Origin: Carettochelys insculpta
Lineage: Eukaryota > Chordata > Testudines > Carettochelyidae
Assembly: GCF_033958435.1 (NCBI RefSeq)
Contig: NC_134152.1
Span: 25,146,001-25,210,000, forward strand
Direction: 5' to 3'
DNA length: 64,000 nt
Shown here: one piece after another, positions 24,057 to 34,124 of the stretch
Layout: every line of letters begins with the position of its first letter
How positions within the stretch are numbered: position 1 is the first letter of the stretch
Position numbers and translations under genes: made by a program
The notes under the pieces: generated by a model
What the model saw: the letters and a program-made list of their open reading frames with translations, nothing else
Database searches by the model: none
What the model was told of the DNA's origin: nothing

Positions 24057-25021
24057 GTAAAAGGACAACTGTGAATTTGAAGAACACCCATATTCATGAC
24101 ACAGATACACCTAAAAAGTGCCCAGTATCAGTGTTCATAAACTGTATGCTGAGTCACCAAATAGTCATGTCATGTCCCTGAGAAGATACACTGCAATTTT
24201 CTGTGCTAGGCAGAGTGCCATAAGGGCTGACAGCTTCGTAATTAGTATACGGTGTTGCTGTACTCAACAGAAGAGGCAAGGAAGGCATGTTTATCCAAGG
24301 ATGGGACAGAATCACCTTTAGCCACCTCTTTCACAATCCAACAAGATTCAGATTTCCAGGCCAGACAACAGTCTGGTAATAGGACAATGTAGCTATCCAT
24401 TTTTATGTGTGTGTAAAATAAAAGCGTGCATTTGCAGCACTCCACAAGTTATTTCACTTTTGTTCTTTCTTGCAACATCTCTCTCTTTTTTTTTTTCCCC
24501 AGGAACAGCTGCTAACAAACACTAGTGCTTGAAAGACTCCCGAGGGGATTGAACAAGTTTTAAATTCACTTGCTAGTGTCTATTAGTTCATTATCAGAAT
24601 CAAAAGATACAGTCTTGTTATTTATAACACTGCTACGTTTCCATACACATGTTCTTCTAGCATCTATTTGTTACATTACTCAAATTCTTCCTGGTTTACC
24701 TGGGATCTCACTGTATCTTCAGTTCAGGAGAAAATAAAAGCTTAACCATTGAGTTTGAAACAGCTTCAGTGGGGATCAAGGGGTTAGGAGGTGAGGCCCT
24801 CCAGAGAAATTTAAGGGACTTCTGTGCCAGAAGAATGAATCCCCAAGGTACGCTGAGGGGGCAGACCAGAGTTGAGGGGCATTGTGACCCATGCACCTGC
24901 TTGCAATGATTCTCCAATTTGGTCTTGCCACCCATCCTTCCAACATGATGGGGAATTCAGCCAGGGAGGTAACATGGGCCACCTTCTTAGAAAAATTTAA
25001 TTGTTCCTGTGGCCCAGACAC
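24057..25021. other. Unique sequence, no gene seen
   Basis: No recognised feature. Confidence 0.4.
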
Positions 25022-25024
25022 TGG

Positions 25025-25410
25025 GGCTATGTCTACATGGGCAGCTTCTGTCGACAAAACTGGGCTTTCGTCGGCAAAACTCGCTGAGCGTCTACACAGT
25101 TAAAGTGCTCTGTCAAGAGCTTGTCGACAAAACTCAGCTGTTCAGCCGGCAGTGTTATACCTCTCCCCGATCAGGTATAACGCCTCTGTTGACGGTGTTT
25201 TGTCAACAGAGTGACTGTGTAGACACTTCCGTCAACAGAGACAGTTTCTGATTCCCCAGGAAGGCCTGTTTGCAGAGCTTCCAGTCAGCCATTCTGTCGA
25301 CAGACAGAAGGGCAGTCTGGCTGCTCTCTGTTGACAGAGTGGCTTGCTCTTTCAACCTGCTTTTATGTGTAGATGCGATTTGTCAACAGGCTGCCCGTGT
25401 AGCTGTAGCC
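25025..25410. mobile_element. GGC..GCC MITE, 'tctgtcgaca' core
   Basis: Ends 'ggctatgtctacatgggcag' and 'ctgcccgtgtagctgtagcc' are inverted copies. TGG flanks both sides (25022-25024 and 25411-25413). The core is built of 'tgtcgacaaaact' and 'tgtcaacagag' units and a small mirror 'gttatacctc..gaggtataac' type segment. Relatives at 42944-43269 and 63208-63612. Non-coding. Confidence 0.8.
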
Positions 25411-25413
25411 TGG

Positions 25414-25785
25414 GAGGGTAGGCCCACTTTTCAGACGTTGTGGAGCCCAGACTCTATGGGACCCTAAAGCTAGGTATTTATGATTAAAAGTCATCAGTTT
25501 CAGTGAAGGATTTCTGTTAACGCAAACCCAAGTATAGAGTCCCAGAGGTGGAAGTCCAGCAGGGATGAAAGAAGTGACTTATTTTCCAGGAGGAAAAGGG
25601 AGGCTAAATAAAGGCTAGAAAACGTAGACAGAATTAGATGGAGGGAGAGGGGGAGACACATTTGACATTGCATGTGATAATTTATGAGCACTGTGTTGTT
25701 GCTCTTGTCTGACCCTAGAGTCTTATGAAACATCCGTGCTCTGGGGATATTACAGTTGGAAATAGAAATGGGTGGACTCTAAGAT
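25414..25785. other. Unique sequence, no gene seen
   Basis: No recognised feature. Confidence 0.4.
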
Positions 25786-25892
25786 AGAATCATAGAATAC
25801 TAGGACTGGAAGGGACCTCGAAAGGTCATCAAATCCAGCCCCCTGCCCTCATGGCAGGACCAAGTACTGTCTAGACCATCCCTTTCTAGACC
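25786..25892 (-). mobile_element. CR1 LINE 3' terminal fragment
   Basis: Reverse complement of a CR1 tail: 'agaatcatagaatactagga', 'ctggaagggacctcgaaagg', 'tcatggcaggaccaag' and 'gtctagaccatccct'. About 107 bp, so heavily 5' truncated, as is usual for CR1. Confidence 0.85.
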
Positions 25893-26104
25893 ATTTTCTT
25901 TGATGCAATAGGACCTAAGAACAAAACAAGTAGTCTCTTAGCTTACACTCTAAGCCTCTTTTGTCGACACCAACCCCCAAATCTCTCCGGAGGTTTTCCC
26001 AGGATCACATAGTATTTAATGGTAACTGCTTTGCTTTCTTGTTTCTTTTGTTTCTGGAAGGCTTGGTTTTGTTTTGTGAGGGGTTGGGGGCTCTGCCTTT
26101 CTCT

Positions 26105-26519
26105 GGCTGCATCTACACTTCATTATACGCTTCTACACTACAGTTCATTTGAAAGAGTTTTTGAAAGAAGGGAGCTCTTTTGAAAGAGCTCATGGAGCAT
26201 CTACACGCAAAAAGTAGTCTTTTAAAAGTAAATCAAAAGAATGTGGTGCTCCTTTCGAAATCACTCTTCCTTTCCCTTTTCGGGAAGAGTGCCCCCTTTT
26301 GAAAGGTTCTTTCAAAAAAATGTGTGTAGATGCTGCCCAGGGCCCTTCTTTCGAAAGAGCAGTCTTTATTTTCAATCGTTGGCCTGTTCTTTCAAAAGAG
26401 GGGGGCTGTGTGGACACACTCTTTCGAAAGAGCAGATCACTCTTGTGAGTCACTTTTTTTGTGGAAGAAATCTTCCAGAAAAGCTTCTTTCGAAATGTCT
26501 CTGTAGTGTAGATGTAGCC
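26105..26519. mobile_element. GGC..GCC MITE, 'ctttcgaaagag' core
   Basis: Ends 'ggctgcatctacact' and 'agtgtagatgtagcc' mirror each other. TCT flanks both sides (26102-26104 and 26520-26522). The core has 'gtggtgctcctttcgaaat', 'gttcttt' and 'ttcgaaagag' units, collinear with 52095-52470. Open frames of about 125 codons on both strands follow from the palindrome. Non-coding. Confidence 0.85.
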
Positions 26520-26522
26520 TCT

Positions 26523-27340
26523 GTTTTCAGTTTCTGTATGTTCTGCCTTGACACACCCACACACACCCACACCAGTACCTCAGCAAAAGCCCTTTGTCCA
26601 TTCAACCTGAACTCCTGGGCAGGTTGATAACTCCATTTTGGCATAGCTGGGAATGTCTGATGAACTCATCCTTACAGTTATATTAACTGGAGGATGCATT
26701 CCCACCCCATCTCAGTCAGGTTTGTATTACACCCATCCACATGTTTCTATCCAGCTCATAACACAATCCTGACTGGGTCTTGAGTTTGCTATATGCGCAC
26801 ACTGAGGTAATTTTCAGGCTGGCAAGTGAGTTGTCAGAACTGATTTAACCAGGCTCAGGGAACTCAGAAGTTCCACAGTGGGAACACTGAAGCAGAGACT
26901 GTTGAGGGAGGAGATGGACACACAGATTCCAGAACTTTGGGGCATGGGGTGAGCTCAGCCTGCCTATTACTATAGCGAAGGTAGTCATTGCTTAAGAGAC
27001 CTTTTAAAATCCCTTTCCCTCCCTTATGCTCTGCTTTGCTCCTGTTCTTAAGACTAAAAAATAATATTTCTTTGAAAAAAGCAGGTTTGAGTTATTGCTG
27101 CTGTCTGCTGGTCAGAACTCCTACCCAGGGAAACTTCTACATGCTAAATTCCAGCTACCAGGAGTTGAGTTTTGACTCCATTAGATGTAAGTGTTGTAGC
27201 TCTTACCTGAGCTACCACATGAAAATAGTCCCAGTTGCACAGATAGTAGCAACACAATGCTTGGTGCCCTGAATATAAACCTTCCTGAACTCCATGCTAA
27301 CATATTGTGGGTAAGACATGAGACGTAATTGTTCCTCTCT
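26523..27340. other. Unique sequence, no gene seen
   Basis: No recognised feature. Confidence 0.4.
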
Positions 27341-27344
27341 AGTC

Positions 27345-27873
27345 TGAACTGATTAGGCCTCAGCTGGAGTATTGTGTCCACTTCTGGGCCCCCCACTTTA
27401 GAAAAGATGTGGAGAAATTAGAACAGGTCCAGAGAAGAACGACTAAAATGATTAAAGGTCTAATACTACCTATGAGAGAAGATTAAAAGAACTGGGGCTG
27501 TTTATTTTGGAAAAGTGAAGGCTGAGAGGAGACATGGTAGCAGCTTTCAAGTGCCTAAAAGGGTGTTACAAGAGGGAAGGAGAAAAATTATTCTGCTTAG
27601 ATTCTGAAAATAGGACAAGAAGCAGTGGGCTTAAATTGCAGCAAGGGAGGTTTAGATTGGACATTGGGAAAAATTTCCTAGCTGTCAGGGTGGTTAATTA
27701 CTGTAATAAATTGCCTGGGATGGTTGTAGAATCTGTATAATTGGAGATCTTTAAAAAGAGGTTAGATAAATAGCTAACAGGGATGATATAGATGGTGCTT
27801 GGTCCTGCTTTGAGAGCAGACAACTGGACCTGATGACCTCTTAAGGTCCCTTTCAGTTCTAGTATTCTATGAT
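27345..27873 (+). mobile_element. CR1 LINE 3' fragment
   Basis: Begins in ORF2 C-terminal sequence ('cagctggagtattgtgtcca', corresponding to LEYCVHFW text) and runs through the frameshifted end of ORF2 into the 3' UTR, ending 'tcagttctagtattctatga'. Several stops and indels. It is collinear with 33216-33741 but more diverged, so older. Confidence 0.85.
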
Positions 27874-27919
27874 ACCCATGAGCTCTCTGAAGTCTACCAG
27901 ACAATTCAGCACATTTAGC

Positions 27920-28115
27920 CAGTCTTCTCTCTATTTTTTTCCATCCATGGGCAGAATGAATTTTGTTATGTACACCAAGGTATGTGCAGACATGCACCAA
28001 CAATAAAGACACATGGTGCCCACGGTGGTTGGCTGTGGGTGCTCTGCTAATCAGCTGGGCAGCACCTGAATCTCTCTTCGGTGGCTGCCCAAACATGCAG
28101 CTTACAGGGACCACC
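27920..28115 (+). repeat. Dispersed repeat X, copy 2
   Basis: 'tttttttccatccatggg', 'ttttgttatgtacaccaa', 'agctgggcagcacctgaatc' and 'catgcagcttacaggga' are shared with 52905-53490 and partly with 20636-20745. Superfamily unknown. Confidence 0.5.
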
Positions 28116-29156
28116 ACTGCATGTAGCATTTCCAGGCTCAAGGCCAAAAGCCATCCCCAATGCAGAGGAAAACCTCAAGGGAGGATGGTAGTTCCTGTAT
28201 CTCCTGTGGTAGCACTATTTGAGTCACTTGAGTTCACAGGTAGATTCATTGGCCTAGGAACATGAAAACTGGTCAGCTTGTCCTTCAGAATTGTTCTTTT
28301 ACTATAAAGTAAGTTTTCCCCTCAGCTATCAAAACTGCAATGGGTGAGATAAAAGTATATTGTATGGTTATTAGCAATGCAAAAAACTTTGCAGAGTGAC
28401 ACTCTGTGGGCTTGCAGTCATTTGACTCTTCTTTTGTGCTGTAACTTCTAAACACTAATTCCTACATTTCAGTGTGACTCAGAAATCTGTGAAGGATTGG
28501 CAGCTCCAGAAGACGTCAGATACCCACATGCACTGATCAGGTGTGTGTCCTTAGAAATTGCTTTATTTTTATTTTAATTTAATTTAGCATTTTTAACTTA
28601 TGGAATCATTTAACACGTTGCGGATAACAAGAGCTGTTTCAAAATTGCTTGTCTGTCAACATGTCTTCTAAGCCTGGTAGAGAAACTAATACATGACAAA
28701 AATGCAAAGTTTTGTTTCATTTTAATCCTAAGGACCTCATTTTGATATGGCTTGTACCAGCTTCAAATCAAGCAAAGCTCCACTCAGGTGGCCAGAGGTC
28801 AAAGCTTGCTCAGCACAAGTGGAGTCCATCTGGAGCAGAGCTAACACCCTAGTGCCCCAGCAGAGAATTCACAAAAAGGAAATGTGAACAATCAAGTCTT
28901 TTTAAGGGAGGACTAGGAACTGTGTCATGAAAGGTCTGCTTCTCAAGTGTGATGAGGTGTCATCATAATGGTGAGGGCAACATTGCAGGCCTGATTAAAA
29001 AGTTCTAGTGGCAGACAGAGCCAAGGAGGGGCTTACCAAAGGGAAAAATTGGGCTTTAATGATGTGCAACACATGAGGAAGTTTGCCTTCAGTTCTGTTT
29101 GGATCCATCTGTACTGGGGACGCATTAGTATTTGCAATACTACCCTGGCACATGAC
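28116..29156. other. Unique sequence, no gene seen
   Basis: No recognised feature. Confidence 0.4.
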
Positions 29157-29262
29157 AAGAACATAGGAAAAGCCATAGGGGGTAAGGCCAAAGATCTATC
29201 TAGCTCAGTATCCTGTTTCCCAACAGTGGCCAATGCCAGGTGTCCCAGAGGAATGAAGGGGG
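29157..29262 (-). mobile_element. CR1/L3-like LINE 3' fragment
   Basis: Reverse complement of the tail seen at 53260-53366: 'aagaacataggaaaagcca', 'ggccaaagatctatctagct' and 'cagtggccaatgccaggtg'. Short and diverged. Confidence 0.75.
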
Positions 29263-30077
29263 CATGAATGCAGCTTTACTTTACTTTAGAAAGCATAATG
29301 AGCCAAGCAGATCCAAGACATGGACCAGCTGAAGTCAAGAGAGTTACATGGATTTGGCCCATGATCTTTCAATTGTTAAATGCAACAGAGGTCACCAACT
29401 TTGCCGCAGATGCATGTAAAGACTGTTTCTATTGTCTGACATAAAAAAGGAAGCATGTCATCACTTGAGGACTGTGGTTATTCCACCCAAGTCCATCTCT
29501 TAGACACCATAGGTATGTTCTTCTTTTGCTATGTGCATCTGCATTTCTGATTTTCTTAGCAAGTCATACGCTTTCTGTAACATTCCAACTGAAAATGAAT
29601 TTAATTAGAGGATTGAGCAAAATCTCTCTTGAGAAGATTCCTCCCACATATTATTGTAAAAGAACTCTCAGCTTGGGGAAAGAAATGCCATAGAGTGATA
29701 TGAAAAGCACACCCTTCTTTGGACAGCAGAGTTTAGCTGGTGTATGTCTTTAGCCTCATATTTAGGATCAGAGAGAGGATAGCAGTAGATTTAGTTTTGT
29801 TTATAGCTTTAAATATATTGCAAATCTAAAAGAAAAGGGTAACATTATACAAGATGGTTAAAATATAGCCCTCTTTATTTTGGATCACTACATCTATTTT
29901 TTTCAGTGGGGTTACTCACAAAGGTAAAGCTGTATGTGTGCATAGATATTTTCAGGGTTGAGACTATCACTTGAGCAGGAAAGTCTGTATTATTCATAGT
30001 TGTATGCAAAGGCTTTATATAAAACAATTAAATAAGCTCTGTGTTTTTATTCCACCAAAACCAATCCGTTGACCAAA
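29263..30077. other. Unique AT-rich sequence, no gene seen
   Basis: No recognised feature. Confidence 0.4.
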
Positions 30078-30090
30078 TTACCAAGTAATA

Positions 30091-30208
30091 ACAGAGAGGT
30101 AGCCATGTTAGTCTGTACTTCAACAAAACAAAGCAGCAGAAATGTAGCGCTTTAAACACTAACAAAATGATTTATTCAGTGATGAGCTTTCGTGGGACAG
30201 ATCCAATA
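30091..30208 (+). mobile_element. tRNA-related SINE, left arm of a 4-kb block
   Basis: 'acagagaggtagccatgtta' is the SINE head, followed by 'aaacactaacaaaatgattt' and 'gatgagctttcgtgggacag'. It stops abruptly at about 30205, before the central loop. The mirror arm is at 33995-34111, and a similar 13-bp word flanks the pair (see findings). Confidence 0.75.
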
Positions 30209-30591
30209 TTACCTGTGAGTTTTACATACAGTAACAGTCTTTTAACTAAAATACTTGTATTTCAAATATTTTCTTTCAAGAATTATAATTTAAGTATCTT
30301 TAAGAACAATATACTGTTTTTGTACAAATGAATAATTTATTCTGTTCTATTTAAACTTTGTAAATAATATTAAATTACAAGACCCTCCTCTCTTAAGAGA
30401 CCAATATCTCTACCTTCTTTCTGTGATAGATTTGGCTGTAATGTATTTTAAATAAGACAACCCATGCTTTCAATGGGAGTGGCAAATTGGAAATTTAATA
30501 TCCTTCTCTTTCAGCTCATTCTGTTTATTAGACTTGCTCACAGGATCCCCAAATCTACAAAAACTACATATGGAGGGGGTTAACAGTCCCT
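30209..30591. other. AT-rich filler, no gene seen
   Basis: No recognised feature. Confidence 0.4.
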
Positions 30592-31243
30592 CTGAAATAT
30601 CTGGCACTGGCCACTGTTGTAATACAGGATAGTGGGCTAGAGGGGAATCTGGGGGGGGTCACATGCTCCCCCAGCTCTTCTCCTCCCCTGCATTCACTGT
30701 CAGCACCATGCCACTTCCATAGAGTATGGTTTGGTCCCTCAGTCTTGATCTATATTAGACCTTACAGTCGACTGCAGATACTCAAGTCTAGCTACAGCAA
30801 TTGTATAGCTGGAATAAATGTATCTGCAGTCAACTGTAAGGTCTGTCCTCACAGAAGAAAGCTGATGGCAGTGTTTCTCCTCATGATAGGATGAATACAA
30901 GGGGTCGACTTCTGACCCAGGAGAGATCAATTTTGTGTGTCTTTACCAGACGCATGTAATTGAACTCCAGAAGATCAACACTGGACAGGTCAATCTCCCA
31001 GTAAGCGTAGACAAGCCCTCAGAATGTTGTGGCCATGGAGCAGCACAGCTCTAGAGCAGTGCATGGTACCCCCCACTCACCAGAAGCAGTGCAGTGCATT
31101 CAGAGGAAGAGGTAGGCGAGGGTGCAGCAGGGGCAGACGCACATGGCTGGTTCCACCCTGGAACTCTTCTCACCTGTCATCACTGGTGGAATAGATGGAC
31201 CATTGGTCTGATCCAGCGTGGCCAGTCTTATGCCATTATGTAA
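30592..31243 (+). mobile_element. CR1/L3-like tail split by an insertion
   Basis: 30592-30645 ('atctggcactggccactgtt', 'gggctaga') and 31190-31243 ('tagatggaccattggtctga', 'ggccagtcttatg') are consecutive parts of one CR1/L3 tail (compare 53275-53366). About 540 bp lies between, including the palindrome-headed MITE at 30750-31020. The ends of the inserted segment are unclear. Confidence 0.6.
30750..31020. mobile_element. Palindrome-headed MITE ('ggtccacacta' family)
   Basis: 'gaccttacagtcgactgcag' mirrors 'ctgcagtcaactgtaaggtc' around 'gctacagcaattgtatagct'. Same layout as 8617-8760. The right end runs to 'agcgtagacaagccct'. Superfamily not determined. Confidence 0.6.
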
Positions 31244-31334
31244 CTTTATTCAGGCAAGAAGCCCCGTATGTAGTTAGAAATGGGACTTCACTGGGACTAC
31301 TTATGAGTGTGTTTGTAGGAAATAGGCCAATGAT

Positions 31335-31439
31335 TATACTGCTTAGGCCTGTCTATCCCTAAAATTTAGGTTGACTTAGCTAAGTCACAGTCAGGGGTGT
31401 AAATTTTTCACACCCAAAACATGCAGTTAAGCTGACTTA
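31335..31439. mobile_element. Half of another palindromic MITE
   Basis: 'cttaggcctgtctatcccta', 'ttaggttgacttagctaagt' and 'aggggtgtaaatttttcaca' match the first half of a MITE common in turtles, as far as I recall. Its second half is missing, cut at the start of the next element. Confidence 0.45.
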
Positions 31440-31732
31440 GGCTATGTCTACACAACAGCCTTATATCAAAATAAGATGTTTTGAAATGGCTATTTCAAAA
31501 TAAGACAACCACATACAAAATGCATTTCAAAATAGCATTTACAGACACATAGCACTATTTTAAAATAGTGCTGTTAGAGCCCATTATGGTTTATTTCAAG
31601 TAGTGCTATTCTGTGTCTTAATAAAGCCTATTTTAAAATAGTAATTTTGAAAAAGGCATTATTCCTCGTAGAATGAAGTTTCCTGGAATCGCAATAATGG
31701 ACCCATTATTTCGATTTTATTTAGACACTGCC
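31440..31732. mobile_element. MITE of the 'ttatttcaaaat' family
   Basis: Left end 'ggctatgtctacacaac', then repeated 'atttcaaaata' blocks and 'gctattctgtgtcttaata'. The right end 'ttagacactgcc' is a weak mirror of the left end. TTA precedes the left end, but no TTA follows the right end, so the right boundary may be damaged. Confidence 0.55.
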
Positions 31733-31736
31733 AATT

Positions 31737-31958
31737 TCATTTAGACGCTCCTGTATCTCGACTGATATTATATATGCCATCAAGTGCCAGCAATGTCCCT
31801 CTACGATGGACATTGGAGAAACCACGCAAACACTTGGCCAAAGAATAAATGGACAGAAAGAAGACATTACGAATCTCAATACACATAAGCCTGTCGGTGA
31901 GCATTTCGATGGAGTGGGGTATTCTGATAAAGACCTGAGAATATACATCCTGCAATAA
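31737..31958 (+). pseudogene. Penelope-like GIY-YIG endonuclease remnant
   Basis: One frame reads about 73 codons to a TAA at 31956-31958. Near its start are DIIYAIKCQQCP and MDIGETTQTLGQRING, and near its end KPVGEHFDGVGYSDKDLR. The paired cysteines, the IGET box with spaced Arg, and the PVGEHF motif are those of the GIY-YIG endonuclease at the C-terminus of Penelope-like retroelements. In the second box a Tyr is usual where this copy has Asp. The reverse transcriptase part is absent. The CR1 ORF2 starts a few bases downstream in the same frame. I assign it from remembered motifs, not a search. Confidence 0.7.
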
Positions 31959-31964
31959 AGAGAT

Positions 31965-33674
31965 GTGAACAATAAACAGGTTATCAGAGAAGGTGTGAGG
32001 CCATTACTGGATGAGGGAGGTAACCTAGTGACAGATGATGCAGGAAAAGCTAAAGTATTCAATGATTTTTTTGCCTCAGTCTTCACGGACAAAGTCAACT
32101 TCCCCATGACGGTCCTAGATGATGCAGTATGGGAAGGTGGAGAGCAGCCATCTGTGGGGAAGGAACAAGTTCTCAGCTATCTAGAAAAACTAGATGTGCA
32201 CAAGTCCATGGGTCTGGATTTAATGCACCCCAGGGTACTGAGGGAATTGGCAGGGGTCATTGCTGAACCTTTGGCCATTATCCTTGAAGACTCTTGGAGA
32301 TCGGGGGAGATACCAGATGACTGGAAAAAGGCAAACGTAGCGCCCATCTTTGAAACAGGAAAGAAGGACAATCCAGGGAACTATAGACCTGTCAGCCTTA
32401 CCTCAATGCCTGGGAAAATAATGGAGGGAATCCTCAAGGAATCCATTTTGAAGCACTTGGAAGAGGGGAAAGTGATCAAATGTAGCCAAGATGGATTCAC
32501 CAGGGGCAAGTCCTGCCTGACCAATCTGATTAGTTTCTATGATGAGGTAACAAGCTCTGTGGACACGAGGAAGTCAGTGGATGTGATATACCTTGACTTC
32601 AGCAAGTCTTTTGATACGGTCTCCCACAACATTCTTGTCCATAAGTTAAGGAAATATGGATTGGATCCTTGGACTATAAAATGGATAGAAAGCTGGCTTG
32701 ATGGTCGGGCCCAATGGGTAGTGGTCAATGGTTCAATATCTGGATGGTGGTCTGTTTCAAGCAGAGTGCCGCAAGGCTCGGTTCTGGGGCCAGTGTTATT
32801 CTACATCTTTATTAATGACCTGGATGAGGGACTGGGTTGCACCCTCAGCAAGTTTGTGGATGACACAAAACTAGGGGGAGAGGTAGATATGTTGGAGGGT
32901 AGAGAGAGAATCCAGAGGGACCTGGATAAATTGGAGGACCGGGCCAAAAGAAATCTGATGCAGTTCAATAAGGAGAAGTGTAGAGTCCTACACCTGGGGC
33001 AGAAGAATCCCAAACACTGTTACAGGCTGGGGACCGACTGGCTCAGCAGCAGTACAATGGAAAGGGACCTAGGGGTTATGGTGGATGAAAGGCTGGATAT
33101 GAGTAAATAGTGTGCCCTTGTAGCCAAGAAAGCTAACGGCATTCTCGTGTGCATTAGGAGGAGCATTTCGAGCAGATCTAGAGAAGTAGTTATTCCTCTT
33201 TATTCGGCACTGGTGAGGCCACATCTGGAATATTGTGTCCAATTTTGGGGCCCCCAGTATAAAAAGGATGTGGATTTGCTAGAGCAGGTTCAGCGAAGGG
33301 CAACAAAAATGATTAAGGGTCTGGAGCACAAGACCTATGAGGATAGGCTGAGGGATTTGGGCTTGTTTAGTTTACAGAAGAGAAGACTTAGAGGTGATTT
33401 AATAGCAGCCTTCAACTTCCTGAAGGGGAGCTCTAAAAAGGAGGGTGAGAAACTGTTCTCAGGGGTGTCAGGTGGCAGAACAAGGAGTAATGGTCAGAAG
33501 TTGAAGAGGGAAAGGTGTAGGTTAGATATAAGGAAAAACTTCTTCACCAGGTGGATGGTGAAGCATTGGAATGTGTTGCCTAGAGAGGTGGTGGATTCTC
33601 CATCCCTTGAGGTTTTGGTCCCAGCTGGACAAGGTCCTGGCTGGGATGGCTTAGTAGGGGTTGATCCTGCTTGA
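31965..33674 (+). pseudogene. CR1 ORF2 reverse transcriptase, 5'-truncated, one stop
   Basis: A single frame of 570 codons broken only by TAG at 33108-33110. It lacks the N-terminal endonuclease and starts in the linker before the reverse transcriptase: VFNDFFASVF, then NYRPVSLTS, YLDFSKSFDTVSH (motif A Asp), SRVPQGSVLGPVLF (motif B) and FVDD at 32853-32864 (motif C, usually FADD). The C-terminal part has [16 protein letters not shown] and ends at TGA 33672-33674. The first codon is GTG, so this is a fragment boundary, not a start. CR1 copies itself by target-primed reverse transcription; this copy cannot move itself. Few changes suggest it is younger than the other CR1 pieces here. Confidence 0.92.
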
Positions 33675-33741
33675 AGCAGGGGGCTGGACTAGATGACCTC
33701 CTGAGGTCCCTTCCAGCCCTAAGATTCTGTGATTTTGTGAC
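33675..33741 (+). mobile_element. CR1 3' UTR and terminal short repeats
   Basis: 'agcagggggctggactagat', 'gacctcctgaggtcccttcc' then 'attctgtgattttgtga'. The inverted 'gacctcctgaggtc' forms the conserved 3' hairpin of CR1, and the octamer-like repeats mark its end, used in place of a poly(A) tail. Confidence 0.9.
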
Positions 33742-33994
33742 TTTAAAAGCAGATTACATAGGGAGATTTATGATCTGGGGTTTATACTCAAATATGACAC
33801 ATTAAAACTTGGTATGAACAAGGACAGCAATTATCTCACACATTACAAGGACTGCTTCCCTTCCTTGATATTTCCCCCGCTCCTCTTCCTCCTCCTCCTT
33901 CAGTTCTCTGTATTTGACTTGTTAGTTTTTACTGCAATTTTTTTTTGAACCTCTGTGCTATATAACTGAGTCTGGACTGGAAATTCTACGAATA

Positions 33995-34111
33995 TGAAGA
34001 AGTGGGTCTGTCCCACGAAAACTCATCACCTAATAAGTAGTTTTGTTAGTCTTTAAAGTACAACATGACTGTTGTTCTGTTAGAATACAGACTACCACAG
34101 CTACCTCTCTG
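33995..34111 (-). mobile_element. tRNA-related SINE, right arm of a 4-kb block
   Basis: Minus strand: 'aacagagaggtagctgtgg', 'actttaaagactaacaaaac', 'gatgagttttcgtgggacag'. It is the inverted partner of 30091-30208 and extends a little further into the loop ('acccacttcttca'). Confidence 0.75.
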
Positions 34112-34124
34112 TTACCAAATAATA

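Noticed and set aside
26190..26627. Overlapping 126- and 128-codon frames on opposite strands
   Set aside because: Both are inside the MITE at 26105-26519; low-information translations caused by the mirrored core.
31721..32107. 128-codon minus-strand frame
   Set aside because: Shadow of the Penelope-like and CR1 coding sequence on the plus strand, which carries the recognisable motifs.
31965..33674. CR1 reverse transcriptase as a host gene
   Set aside because: Motifs, the CR1 3' hairpin and terminal octamers identify it as a retrotransposon copy; the apparent start is GTG at a truncation point, and an in-frame stop interrupts it.
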